64,000 bases of DNA, taken from the NCBI RefSeq assembly GCF_017301735.1, contig NZ_CP071090.1:62001-126000 (forward strand), written 5' to 3'. A model generated the notes under the pieces. It had not been told where the DNA came from, made no database searches, and saw only the letters and a list, made by a program, of their open reading frames with translations. This stretch comes from Pyxidicoccus parkwaysis (lineage in GTDB: Bacteria; Myxococcota; Myxococcia; Myxococcales; Myxococcaceae). Positions 1 through 7,975 of the stretch are shown one piece after another (the first letter of the stretch is position 1; the number at the start of each line of letters is the position of its first letter). A program made the position numbers and the translations under genes.

Positions 1-710
1 TTGTTCACCACCTCCAGCGCGACTTCCGTCTTCGCGTCGTCCCCCGTCCCGGTGGTCTTCGTCACCTGGAGCTTGATGGGGTGGCCCACGTAGTCCGAGT
101 ACTGCGTAATCAGCGTGCGCAGCCGGTACTCCTCCAGGAACTCCTTCTGCTCTGCCTTGAGGTGGAGGGTGATGGCGGTGCCGCGCGTGGCGCGCTGGGC
201 CGGCTCCACCGTGAAGGAGCCCTTCGCGTCCGACGCCCACTTCCACGCCGGCATGTCCTTGCCGGGCGCGCGGCTGACCACCTCCACGTGGTCCGCGACG
301 AGGTACGCGCTGTAGAAGCCCACGCCGAACTGGCCGATGAGCTGCATGTCCTTCTGACCGCGCTGGGCCAGGCCCTCCAGGAACTCGCGCGAGCCGGAGT
401 GGGCGATGGTGCCCAGGTTCTTCACCAGCTCGTCATGCGTCATGCCGATGCCGGTGTCCTCAATCGTGAGGGTGCCCTTCTCGGCGTCGGGGAGGATGCG
501 CAGCTCCAGGGCCGGCTCCTCGGCGAGCAGCTCGGGCTCTGTAATCGAGCGGAAGCGCAGCTTGTCGAGCGCGTCGGACGCGTTCGACACCAGCTCACGG
601 AGGAAGATCTCCTTGTGGCTGTAGAGCGAGTTGATGACCAGGCTGAGGAGCTGGTTGATTTCCGCCTGGAAGGCGTGGGTTTCCCGCTGGGGGGAGTTCT
701 CGACGGTCAT
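1..710 (-). CDS. htpG: Molecular chaperone HtpG (Hsp90), N-terminal part
   Basis: This is the first 236 codons of an Hsp90-family cytosolic ATP-dependent chaperone; the gene runs off the left edge of the window. The visible part is the GHKL ATPase domain. It shows the ATP-binding helix motif [11 protein letters not shown], the EDTGIGMT loop and the glycine-rich lid segment [15 protein letters not shown], all in the standard order. The start [17 protein letters not shown] matches the typical HtpG beginning and has an SD-like GGAGG about 10 bases upstream. Full-length HtpG is about 620-650 residues, so roughly 60% of the gene lies outside. Nothing in the visible part looks damaged. Confidence 0.97.
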
Positions 711-783
711 GTAGAAAGGCCTCCAGCGCCCCATGGGGCGCGAGCGTCGCTTCCCCATAACCATGGAAACGGGCGTGTCGAGG

Positions 784-831
784 CCGGAGCCCGGAGGCCC
801 GCCCACCGGCCGGGCCGGCGGACGTCTCCGG
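784..831. terminator. GC-rich hairpin downstream of the CBM21 gene
   Basis: The gap between the CBM21 gene stop and the htpG start holds nested inverted repeats: GGCCCG (796-801) with CGGGCC (811-816), inside an outer CCGGAG/CTCCGG pair. There is no clear U-run, so intrinsic termination is only an inference. It sits where a terminator for the CBM21 gene or a leader structure of htpG would be expected. Confidence 0.35.
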
Positions 832-849
832 GTCTCCTCCCACCCGTGG

Positions 850-1653
850 TTACGGAGTCTGGCGAACGGGCTGGTAGTTGTACCCGAAGTTGCTGTCCCA
901 GTACGTCTGTCCGTTCACCTCGTAGCGGACGTAGAACTGGAGGGCGGTGCCGGAGATGGCCGGGACGTGGGCCTGCCAGCGCTCCACGTTCTGCGCGTTG
1001 GGGCTCTGGATGTAGGCGTACGCGTAGGTGTAGCCATTGACGTATGAGGCGGCGGCCTCGTGCGAGGTGGCCCAGCCGTCCGTGGTGTAGACCACCGTGA
1101 CGTTCTTCGCGTAGGCGAGGTTCTTCACGTCGACGCTGACGTCGAGGTCGCCGTTGGCGCGCCAGAAGTTGCCGTCCACGAGGACGTGGGTGCCGTTGAG
1201 CAGCGGCCCGTCATTCCGGCCGAGTTGGTAGTTGGCGCCGCCGTTGTTGTCCCAGTAGGAGGTGCCGCCCACCACGAAGCGGGCGACGAACTCCAGGTCG
1301 CGAGTGGGCTGCGGCTCGGTGCCCCAGCTCTGGTACTGCTGCGTCACCTTCCAGAGCTCGAAGCCGTTGTTGGCGGGGCCGGCGTACGAGGCGGGGAGCA
1401 GCACCCAGGAGCCGTCGGGCTGCTTCTGCTGGATGTAGACGAACTTCTCGTACGCGAGGTTCTTCACGACGAGTGTGTAGCTGACGTCCTGCCAGACCTG
1501 GCCATAGCGGCTGCTCACGGAACTGAAGGCCTTGAGCAGGCGGACCTCGTCCGCGGCGTGGGCGGGCAGGGAGGTGAAGCCCAGCGTGAGTCCGGCCAGC
1601 AGGGCGAGCAGGGCGCGCCAGCGGGGCGCGGAAGCGGTGGTTGTCTTTGACAT
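850..1653 (-). CDS. Secreted protein with two CBM21-type carbohydrate-binding modules
   Basis: A 267-residue exported protein. An N-terminal signal peptide (hydrophobic stretch LLALLAGLTLGF, likely cleavage after AHA) is followed by two copies of a roughly 100-residue beta module. Each copy carries the CBM21 hallmarks: VKNLAYEKFV / VKNLAYAKNV near the beginning, a W/Y-rich middle (VYTTDGWATSHEA in copy 2), and a closing F-x-V-RY-V-G-xx-YWD-N-x-G-x-NYQ motif (ARFVVGGTSYWDNNGG; YVRYEVNGQTYWDSNFG). CBM21 binds starch or glycogen and is best known from glucoamylases and PP1 glycogen-targeting subunits. No catalytic domain is attached, so it is probably a secreted polysaccharide-binding protein. 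The start chosen places the ATG directly before the signal peptide with GAGG upstream; a longer frame to 1725 has no signal character. Confidence 0.8.
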   Translation of the reverse strand: MSKTTTASAPRWRALLALLAGLTLGFTSLPAHAADEVRLLKAFSSVSSRYGQVWQDVSYTLVVKNLAYEKFVYIQQKQPDGSWVLLPASYAGPANNGFELWKVTQQYQSWGTEPQPTRDLEFVARFVVGGTSYWDNNGGANYQLGRNDGPLLNGTHVLVDGNFWRANGDLDVSVDVKNLAYAKNVTVVYTTDGWATSHEAAASYVNGYTYAYAYIQSPNAQNVERWQAHVPAISGTALQFYVRYEVNGQTYWDSNFGYNYQPVRQTP

Positions 1654-1764
1654 GGCGGGGGTTCCTCGCGAGTCCGGCTCGGGGGGCCGGGCTCCAGGTG
1701 CCTGGGTCATCCAGGGCCCGTGCATGTTGTCAGTCCATTCCGACGTTCGTCGCGCCGCGTCTGG

Positions 1765-2352
1765 TCAAACCGTTTTGTTGAAATCTTCCACCTCGCGGGC
1801 CAGCCGCGCTTCGTACCTTCGCACGCAGATGCCCACGAACTTCCGAAGTCTGCGGAGGTCGGGCACCGACGAGAGGAGCGGCGTCAGGTCCACCTTTTCC
1901 AGGCGAGGCCGGAGTGCCGTGGCGACTCGAGCGGGCTTCACCTCGAGCAACTCCGCGAGGACCTTTCGCGGCCTCATCCGGGCGCGAGCGAATTGCTCAG
2001 GTGTGGGCTCGCGGCCGACGAGCTGGCGGATGATGTCCGGGTCGAGGAAGAGCAGCCCCTCCGGCGGTGTCCTCAGAAAGAACACTCGCAGCAGCGCGGC
2101 CAGGGGGGTGTGCCGTAGGAAGCCGTAGACGCGGAGCTTGTCGTACTCCCGTTGATTCGCGCTTGGCTTCTTGGATGGGCCTATCACCAGGGCGATATCC
2201 AATCTGTTGACCATCCGCGAGCTCGTCTGGGTCACGGCGCCGTCCCAGTTACCCCCGTTCTTCAGCCGGACCTTTCCTGCGAGCTCGGGCCCGAGCAGCT
2301 TCTTCAGCACGAGCACGGCTGAGTGGCTCGAAGTGATGACATGCGGGATCAC
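1765..2352 (-). CDS. Unrecognised protein coupled to a nuclease-like gene
   Basis: A 195-residue soluble basic protein that I cannot assign. It begins at a GTG that overlaps the TGA of the preceding nuclease-like gene (GTGA, 4 bp), so the two are almost certainly translated together. The layout, with a hydrophobic strand LDIALVIGP after about 50 residues, then an LLFLDPDIIRQLVGREPTPEQFARARMRP segment (acidic and helical) and a KVLAELLEV motif, faintly recalls TOPRIM-like/OLD-type nuclease domains. The expected DxD after the strand is not present, so this is only a guess. The basic C-terminus (RRLRKFVGICVRRYEARL) could bind nucleic acid. No signal peptide or membrane segment. Confidence 0.6.
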   Translation of the reverse strand: MIPHVITSSHSAVLVLKKLLGPELAGKVRLKNGGNWDGAVTQTSSRMVNRLDIALVIGPSKKPSANQREYDKLRVYGFLRHTPLAALLRVFFLRTPPEGLLFLDPDIIRQLVGREPTPEQFARARMRPRKVLAELLEVKPARVATALRPRLEKVDLTPLLSSVPDLRRLRKFVGICVRRYEARLAREVEDFNKTV

Positions 2353-2882
2353 GCGAAATCCTCCTTCTGGAGTTCGTAGCTCAAATCACCAAGCTCGACG
2401 GCCCTGCGCCACTTGATGCGGAGGGACGCTCGCATTCCGTGTTGAAACGCCATGTCGATGTCCGAGCCCCGCCACAGCAGGACGTTCCGGATGGGGTGGA
2501 CTTTCACGGCTTCAATCACCGACAGCGAAAGCTTGCTGCTGCTGAAGAGAAGGCCCACGGCGGCACCGGGGCGACGCTGAAGCTGGAGCGTCAGCTTCGC
2601 GATGGGCTCGAAGCCGATGGAGTCTGCGTGGTCCTTCGTCTCGACGATGCACGCCAGTCCATCCGAGTGGATGGCCCCGTCTATCTGCTCGTGGTCGTTG
2701 ACGTAGGGCCACACGACCCTGGCTCGCTCCAACTGGAACGCGCGCAGCAGCAGGAATTCGAGCGCCCTCCCAGGAGGCCACGCCTCCGGCACCTTTCGCG
2801 CCTTCACCTGCTCCCACAGCACTCGAATCTCGGCCGGTCCCATCCCCTGCACCCTCCTCGCGTACTCCTCCTCGACGCCCAC
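2349..2882 (-). CDS. PD-(D/E)xK restriction-endonuclease-like protein
   Basis: A 177-residue protein with the core of the restriction-endonuclease-like fold. After an N-terminal helical region come EFLLLRAFQLE (candidate helix glutamate, about residue 42), a predicted strand with the metal-binding aspartate QIDGAIH (D68), and a second strand with the E-x-K pair ACIVETKDHAD (E81, K83), then FEPIAKLTLQL and GLLFSSS. This E-D-ExK order is that of Mrr/HARP-type nucleases and related small proteins. I take the GTG at 2882 as the start because AGGAGG lies 7 bases upstream; a TTG 21 bases further out has no ribosome site. It is the first gene of a two-gene unit transcribed divergently from the metallopeptidase. 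Phage defence or DNA repair are both possible. Confidence 0.72.
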   Translation of the reverse strand: MGVEEEYARRVQGMGPAEIRVLWEQVKARKVPEAWPPGRALEFLLLRAFQLERARVVWPYVNDHEQIDGAIHSDGLACIVETKDHADSIGFEPIAKLTLQLQRRPGAAVGLLFSSSKLSLSVIEAVKVHPIRNVLLWRGSDIDMAFQHGMRASLRIKWRRAVELGDLSYELQKEDFA

Positions 2883-3049
2883 GCCACCGCCTCCTCTATA
2901 CAACCTGTAGGGTAGAGGAGTCTACGTGCGACCTCTGACATGGGTTGAGCCGGGGTGACACCGTGCAGCAGCAAGTCCCCTGCCACCCATCCACCACTCG
3001 GCACACGGCGTGCTGTCAGGCGCCTCGGCGTTGGAGTAGGGAAGGGGCC

Positions 3050-4768
3050 ATGAACCGTACCCTCCTGTCCCTCGTCGGCGCGGCGCTGCTGTCGGGCGCT
3101 GCCTCCGCCGCGGAGAAGACTCCCGCGCGCGTTCCGGATGCCACCGAGCTGCAGCGCCTCACGGCGCGCTTCGCCCCCGTGGAGCTCAAGGTGGACCTCA
3201 AGGCCCTGCCCGACTCCGAGAAGCGCGCGCTCGGCAAGCTCGTCCAGGCGTCGCAGGTCGTCGACGCCCTCTTCCTGCACCAGCGCTGGGCCGGCAACGT
3301 GACGCTCCTCCTGGACCTGCAGCGCGACGACTCGGCCCTGGGCCGCGCGCGCCTGCACGCGTTCCTCCTCGACAAGGGCCCGTGGAGCAGCCTCGACGAG
3401 GCGCGCCCCTTCATCCCCGGCGTGCCGCCCAAGCCGGACGCCGCCAACTTCTACCCGGCCGGCGCCACCAAGGCCGAAGTCGAAGCGTGGGTGAAGTCCC
3501 TCCCCGAGGCACAGCAGAAGGAGGCCACCGGCTTCTACACCACCATCCGCCGGGGCACGGACGGCAGGTTCATCACCGTCCCCTACAGCGTCGAGTACCA
3601 GGGCGAGCTGGCCCAGGCCGCCGCGCTGCTGCGCGAGGCCGCCGCGCTCACCAAGCAGCCCACCCTCAAGGCCTTCCTCACCGCCCGCGCGGACGCCTTC
3701 CTCTCCAACGACTACTACGCCAGCGAGGTGGCGTGGATGCAGCTCGACGCCTCCGTGGAGCCCACCATCGGGCCCTACGAGGTCTACGAGGACAACTGGT
3801 TCAACTACAAGGCCGCCTTCGAGTCCTTCATCGGCCTGCGCGACGAGACGGAGACGCAGAAGCTGGCGAAGTTCAGCGGCCAGCTCCAGGCGCTGGAGAA
3901 CGCGCTGCCCATCGACGCGAAGATGCGCAACCCGAAGCTCGGTGCGCTCGCGCCCATCCGCGTCGTCAACAGCCTCTTCTCCGCCGGTGACGCCAACCGC
4001 GGCGTGCAGACGGCCGCCTACAACCTCCCCAACGACGAGCGCGTGACGGAGAAGATGGGCTCCAAGCGCGTCATGCTGAAGAACGTGCAGGAGGCCAAGT
4101 TCGAGCGCGTGCTCGTCCCCATCGCCAAGGTGTCGCTCACCGCGAAGGACCAGCAGGACGTCTCCTTCGACGCCTTCTTCACGCACATCCTCATGCACGA
4201 GCTGATGCACGGCCTGGGGCCGCACAACATCACCGTGGACGGCAAGCAGACCACGGTGCGCCAGGCGCTCCAGGTGGCGTCCAGCGCGCTCGAGGAGGCC
4301 AAGGCGGACATCTCCGGCCTGTGGGCGCTGCAGCAGCTCGTGGACAAGGGCGTCATCGACAAGCAGCTCGAGCGCACCATGTACACGACGTTCCTCGCCT
4401 CCGCGTTCCGCTCCATCCGCTTCGGCGTGGACGAGGCGCACGGCAAGGGCATCGCCCTGCAGCTCAATCACTTCCTCGACACCGGCGCGGTGAAGGTGAA
4501 CGCGGACGGCACCTTCTCGGTGGTGCCGGAGAAGATTCGCCAGTCCGTCACCTCGCTGACGAAGCAGCTCATGGAGATTCAGGGCCGCGGAGACCGCAAG
4601 GCCGCGGAGCTGCTGCTCGCGAAGATGGGCGTGGTGCGCCCGCCCGTGCAGAAGGTGCTGGAGAAGCTGAAGGACGTGCCGGTGGACATCGAGCCGCGCT
4701 ACGTCACCGCCGAGGAGCTGGCGCGCGAGGCCGTCGGCTCCGCGTCCGATACCGCCGTGCGGAAGTAG
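3050..4768 (+). CDS. Exported M49 (dipeptidyl peptidase III)-like zinc metallopeptidase
   Basis: A 572-residue protein with a short signal peptide (LLSLVGAALLSGAASA). The C-terminal half carries a zinc site typical of bacterial DPP-III/M49 relatives: HELMH (residues 383-387), in the sequence HILMHELMHGLGPHN, and downstream the ALEEAKAD motif (glutamates 415/416) that supplies the third ligand. Classical DPP III has an inserted residue in its zinc helix (HELLGH), while this branch has plain HExxH. The family removes dipeptides or hydrolyses related small substrates; export implies action in the periplasm or outside. The ATG at 3050 is chosen over an upstream in-frame start because it directly precedes the signal peptide and has GGAAGGGG 4-11 bases upstream. 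Confidence 0.8.
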   Translation: MNRTLLSLVGAALLSGAASAAEKTPARVPDATELQRLTARFAPVELKVDLKALPDSEKRALGKLVQASQVVDALFLHQRWAGNVTLLLDLQRDDSALGRARLHAFLLDKGPWSSLDEARPFIPGVPPKPDAANFYPAGATKAEVEAWVKSLPEAQQKEATGFYTTIRRGTDGRFITVPYSVEYQGELAQAAALLREAAALTKQPTLKAFLTARADAFLSNDYYASEVAWMQLDASVEPTIGPYEVYEDNWFNYKAAFESFIGLRDETETQKLAKFSGQLQALENALPIDAKMRNPKLGALAPIRVVNSLFSAGDANRGVQTAAYNLPNDERVTEKMGSKRVMLKNVQEAKFERVLVPIAKVSLTAKDQQDVSFDAFFTHILMHELMHGLGPHNITVDGKQTTVRQALQVASSALEEAKADISGLWALQQLVDKGVIDKQLERTMYTTFLASAFRSIRFGVDEAHGKGIALQLNHFLDTGAVKVNADGTFSVVPEKIRQSVTSLTKQLMEIQGRGDRKAAELLLAKMGVVRPPVQKVLEKLKDVPVDIEPRYVTAEELAREAVGSASDTAVRK

Positions 4769-4845
4769 CCACCGGCCGCCGTCCCGTCCGCCGCGCGGCG
4801 GTTTTCCATGCGCGGCGGGCGGGGCATGGCCAGTTAGCAGGAGAG

Positions 4846-5619
4846 ATGCAGACTCCGGCCCGCCATTCCTCGCCCGACCCCTGGGGCGTCGTCCTCGCGC
4901 TGGGCATCCTCGGCGCGTGGGGCGGGCACCTCGTCTTTCTCTTCACCGCGCGCGGGTTGCCCTGGGACGCGCCGCTCACCTGGCTGCACATCCTTCTGCA
5001 GGCCTGGCTGTGCACGGGCCTCTTCATCACCGGGCATGACGCCATGCACGGCACCGTGTCCCGCCTCCGCTGGGTGAATGAAGTCGTGGGCACGGTCGCC
5101 TGCTTCCTCTTCGCGGGGCTGTCGTACCGGCGGCTCGTGGTGAATCACCGCGCGCACCATGCGCGGCCGACGGGCGACGACGACCCGGACTTCTCCACGC
5201 GCACGCAGGCCTTCTGGCCGTGGCTGGCGACGTTCATGGTCCGCTACACCACGCTGCCGCAGCTCGGCGTCATGGCTGCCAAGTTCAACGTGTTCGTCTT
5301 CCTGGGCGTGTCCCAGCCGCGCATCCTCGGCTTCTGGGTGGTGCCCGCGCTGCTGGGCACGCTGCAGCTCTTCTACTTCGGCACGTACCTGCCGCACCGC
5401 CGCCCGCACACGGTGGACATGGCGCCGCACCACGCGCGCACCCTGCCTCGCAACCACCTGTGGGCCATGATGTCCTGCTACTTCTTCGGCTACCACTGGG
5501 AGCACCACGAGTCCCCCGGCACGCCCTGGTGGCGGCTGTGGCGGATGAAGGACGCCCGCGCCCGGGACGCGGCCCGGCTGGGCGGTCTGGTGCGGGAGCA
5601 GGAGGGCGTCTCGCGGTAA
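4846..5619 (+). CDS. crtW: CrtW-type beta-carotene ketolase (membrane di-iron desaturase family)
   Basis: A 257-residue integral membrane protein of the fatty-acid-desaturase/carotenoid-ketolase superfamily. All three histidine boxes are visible: TGHDAMHG, VNHRAHHARPTGDDDPDF and YHWEHHESPGTPWWRL. A QLFYFGTYLPHRRPH motif sits between boxes two and three. The TGDDDPDF and PWWRL signatures are those of CrtW, which introduces 4-keto groups into the rings of beta-carotene, rather than of fatty-acid desaturases. AGGAG lies just upstream of the ATG. No other carotenoid gene is in the window; myxobacteria make photoprotective carotenoids. The neighbours msrPQ deal with oxidised periplasmic protein, so a shared photo-oxidative or oxidative-stress theme is plausible but inferred. 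Confidence 0.82.
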   Translation: MQTPARHSSPDPWGVVLALGILGAWGGHLVFLFTARGLPWDAPLTWLHILLQAWLCTGLFITGHDAMHGTVSRLRWVNEVVGTVACFLFAGLSYRRLVVNHRAHHARPTGDDDPDFSTRTQAFWPWLATFMVRYTTLPQLGVMAAKFNVFVFLGVSQPRILGFWVVPALLGTLQLFYFGTYLPHRRPHTVDMAPHHARTLPRNHLWAMMSCYFFGYHWEHHESPGTPWWRLWRMKDARARDAARLGGLVREQEGVSR

Positions 5620-5652
5620 CCTCTGGACGGGCCAGGCCGTATAACAAGGGCC

Positions 5653-6645
5653 ATGAGCGACAAGCCGCCCGCCGAGCCCCCCAGCTCCGAAATCACGCCC
5701 GAGTCGCGCTACCTGCGCCGCCGCGAGCTCCTGAAGAACGCGGGCCTCTTCGCGGGCACCGCCGCCGCCGTCGCTGGAGGCCTGTACCTGCTGGGCCGCA
5801 AGCAGACGCGCTTCATGGACGCCTATGTCCCGGACGCGGGCCTCGTGAATGCGCCGGTGGCGAAGGGCCAGGGCCCGTACGACACCGACGAGCCGCGCAC
5901 GCCGTACGAGGACGTCACCACGTACAACAACTTCTACGAGTTCGGCCTCGACAAGAACGACCCGGCCCGCAACGCGCACACGCTCAGGCCCCGGCCATGG
6001 ACTGTCACGATTGACGGCGAGGTCCACAAGCCCCAGACGGTGGACATCGACCAGCTCGCGTCCTGGAGCCCGCTGGAGGAGCGCGTCTACCGCATGCGCT
6101 GCGTGGAGGCCTGGTCCATGGTGATTCCGTGGCTGGGCTTCCCGCTGGGCGAGTTGCTCAAGCGCGTGGAGCCCACGGGCAACGCGCGGTACGTGGCCTT
6201 CAACACCCTGCATGACCCGGAGCAGATGCCCGGCCAGCGGCGCGGCACGCTGGACTGGCCCTACGTGGAAGGCCTGCGCCTGGACGAGGCCATGCACCCG
6301 CTGACGCTGATGGCCACGGGGCTCTACGGGCGGCAATTGCCCAACCAGAACGGCGCGCCGCTGCGGCTGGTGGTGCCCTGGAAGTATGGCTTCAAGGGAA
6401 TCAAGTCCATCGTCCGCATCTCCCTGACGCGCGACGAGCCGCCCACGACGTGGAACCTCGCCGCGCCGGACGAGTATGGCTTCTACGCCAACGTGAATCC
6501 CGCCGTGGACCACCCGCGCTGGAGCCAGGCCTCGGAGCGCCGCATCGGAGAAGGCTTCGAGCGCCGTCCCACGCTGCCCTTCAACGGCTACGCGGAGCAG
6601 GTGGCGCACCTCTACACGGGCATGGACCTGCGGAAGAACTTCTGA
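5653..6645 (+). CDS. msrP: Protein-methionine-sulfoxide reductase, molybdopterin catalytic subunit
   Basis: MsrP (formerly YedY) reduces methionine sulfoxide in periplasmic proteins with electrons from quinol delivered by MsrQ. The 330-residue product starts with a Tat-type signal ([14 protein letters not shown] followed by an alanine-rich hydrophobic run). It has the sulfite-oxidase-fold molybdopterin domain: [11 protein letters not shown], the Mo-ligating cysteine in [15 protein letters not shown] (C150), [12 protein letters not shown], and the [21 protein letters not shown] stretch. Length and motif order match the family. It is followed 9 bases later by msrQ, forming the expected two-gene operon. 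Confidence 0.96.
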   Translation: MSDKPPAEPPSSEITPESRYLRRRELLKNAGLFAGTAAAVAGGLYLLGRKQTRFMDAYVPDAGLVNAPVAKGQGPYDTDEPRTPYEDVTTYNNFYEFGLDKNDPARNAHTLRPRPWTVTIDGEVHKPQTVDIDQLASWSPLEERVYRMRCVEAWSMVIPWLGFPLGELLKRVEPTGNARYVAFNTLHDPEQMPGQRRGTLDWPYVEGLRLDEAMHPLTLMATGLYGRQLPNQNGAPLRLVVPWKYGFKGIKSIVRISLTRDEPPTTWNLAAPDEYGFYANVNPAVDHPRWSQASERRIGEGFERRPTLPFNGYAEQVAHLYTGMDLRKNF

Positions 6646-6654
6646 GCGACACCC

Positions 6655-7287
6655 ATGGCCTCGCGTCCTCTTCCCTGGCTCAACCCCGCCCTCGTCGTGG
6701 GCGGCCTGTCTCCGTTGGTGATGATGGCCGTGCAGGGCCCTCGCGGGGATTTGGGCCCCAACGCGGTGGAGGCCGCGCTCAACCAGACGGGCCTCTTCGC
6801 GCTGGTGCTGCTGGTGGCGTCGCTGGCGTGTACGCCGCTGCGGCTCGTCTTCAAGTGGACGTGGCCCGCGCGCATCCGCCGCACGCTGGGCCTGCTGGCC
6901 TTCACGTACGCGGCCTCGCATTTCCTCGTGTACGCGGTGCTGGACCAGGGGCTGAAGCTCGGCGGCATCCTGGAGGACATCGGCAAGCGGCCCTTCATCA
7001 CCGTGGGCTTCACCGCGCTGGTGCTGCTGGTGCCGCTGGCGGTGACGTCCACGAATGCGTGGGTGCGGCGGCTGGGCTTCCCGCGCTGGCAGCGCCTGCA
7101 CCGGCTGGCCTACGTGGCCGCGGTGCTGGGCGTGGTGCACTTCGTGTGGCGCGTGAAGAAGGACGTCACCGAGCCGCTCATCTACGCGGCCGTGCTGGGC
7201 CTGCTGTTCGCCATCCGCGCGGCGGAGGCCGTCCGCAAGCGAAGGGCTCGCGACGCGGTGGCGGCACGGAGCGCGGCGTCGCCCTGA
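6655..7287 (+). CDS. msrQ: Protein-methionine-sulfoxide reductase heme-binding membrane subunit
   Basis: MsrQ is the six-helix cytochrome-b-type membrane partner that passes quinol electrons to MsrP. This 210-residue protein has the family pattern: TGLFALVLLVASLACTPLRLVF, then FTYAASHFLVYAVLDQG with a conserved heme-ligand histidine, then RLHRLAYVAAVLGVVHFVW with two more histidines. It lies immediately behind msrP. The last 11 codons including the stop are duplicated 48 bp downstream in the same frame, so readthrough of the first TGA would add a near copy of the C-terminus. Confidence 0.95.
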   Translation: MASRPLPWLNPALVVGGLSPLVMMAVQGPRGDLGPNAVEAALNQTGLFALVLLVASLACTPLRLVFKWTWPARIRRTLGLLAFTYAASHFLVYAVLDQGLKLGGILEDIGKRPFITVGFTALVLLVPLAVTSTNAWVRRLGFPRWQRLHRLAYVAAVLGVVHFVWRVKKDVTEPLIYAAVLGLLFAIRAAEAVRKRRARDAVAARSAASP

Positions 7288-7336
7288 AGCCGGGCCCGTC
7301 CCGCGGTGGCGCCACGGAGCGCGGCGTCGCCCTGAA
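7256..7336 (+). repeat. In-frame tandem duplication of the msrQ 3' end
   Basis: A 33-bp segment covering the last msrQ codons and its TGA (7256-7288) recurs at 7304-7336 with two changes, spaced by 48 bp (16 codons), so the second TGA is in frame with the first. A further partial echo of the spacer (CCGGGCCCGTCCCGC at 7290 and 7347) leads into the terminator hairpin. Confidence 0.85.
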
Positions 7337-7342
7337 ACACGA

Positions 7343-7384
7343 ACGCCGGGCCCGTCCCGCTGTAGCGGTCCGGAGGCCCGGCGT
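7343..7384. terminator. Bidirectional hairpin between msrQ and the convergent response regulator
   Basis: Ten-base arms ACGCCGGGCC (7343-7352) and GGCCCGGCGT (7375-7384) are perfectly complementary, with a secondary CCGCT/AGCGG stem in the loop. It lies between two converging transcripts, where a shared terminator is expected. No long T-run follows on either strand. Confidence 0.6.
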
Positions 7385-7407
7385 CGTTGCCGCGACTCTC
7401 GCTGCGT

Positions 7408-7890
7408 CTACTTGCGCGGCAGCGGGAGGATGGTGTCCACCAGCGTCATGAGCTGCGCGCAGCTCACCGGCTTGCGGACGAAGGCGCTGATGCCGGCCTT
7501 CTGCCCGAGCGCGCGGACCTCCGCCACGTTCGGGTCGCCCGTCATCATCAGGATGGGCACCTTGGACAGCTTCGCGTTGGGGCTCGCGCGAATCTGCGCC
7601 GCGAAGTCCGCGCCGTTCATCCCGTCCATGTGGAAGTCGGTGAGGATGAGGTCCACCGGCCCTGACTCCGCCACCTTCAGTCCCTCTTCGGCGGACTCCG
7701 CCTCCAGGAACTCGAAGTTGCGGGCCATCAGGTAGATTTTCAGCAGCGTCCGGATGGAGCGGCTGTCGTCCACGAGGAGGACCCGCTGCGGCGCCACGCC
7801 CGCGGCAGGGCGCGCCCCGAGAGGTCCAGCCTTCTCCGTCGTGGAGCGGTTCGGTACGGGCTCAGGAGAGGGGAGGGTTCCGGCCTTCAT
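7408..7890 (-). CDS. Single-domain response regulator (CheY-like)
   Basis: A 160-residue protein consisting of a 34-residue, probably disordered N-terminus and one receiver domain with no output domain. The phosphoacceptor pocket is complete: acidic pair DD (41-42) in RVLLVDDSRSIR, phosphorylatable D85 in LILTDFHMDGMNG, T at ILMMTG, and the lysine in AFVRKPVS. It is most like the receiver protein at 31115-31501 in the chemosensory operon (shared VLLVDDS and VRNIVKIYLM / IRTLLKIYLM). It follows the lipoprotein gene by 85 bases on the same strand and may be the last gene of the kinase/TonB operon. Output must come through protein-protein contact. Confidence 0.92.
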   Translation of the reverse strand: MKAGTLPSPEPVPNRSTTEKAGPLGARPAAGVAPQRVLLVDDSRSIRTLLKIYLMARNFEFLEAESAEEGLKVAESGPVDLILTDFHMDGMNGADFAAQIRASPNAKLSKVPILMMTGDPNVAEVRALGQKAGISAFVRKPVSCAQLMTLVDTILPLPRK

Positions 7891-7975
7891 CGGATCATCA
7901 ACCTCAGGTGGGGCTGTTCCCCTGGAAACTTTGTCATGTTGACGGAAGGACAGGCCGAAGTCAAAGCCGAGGCGC

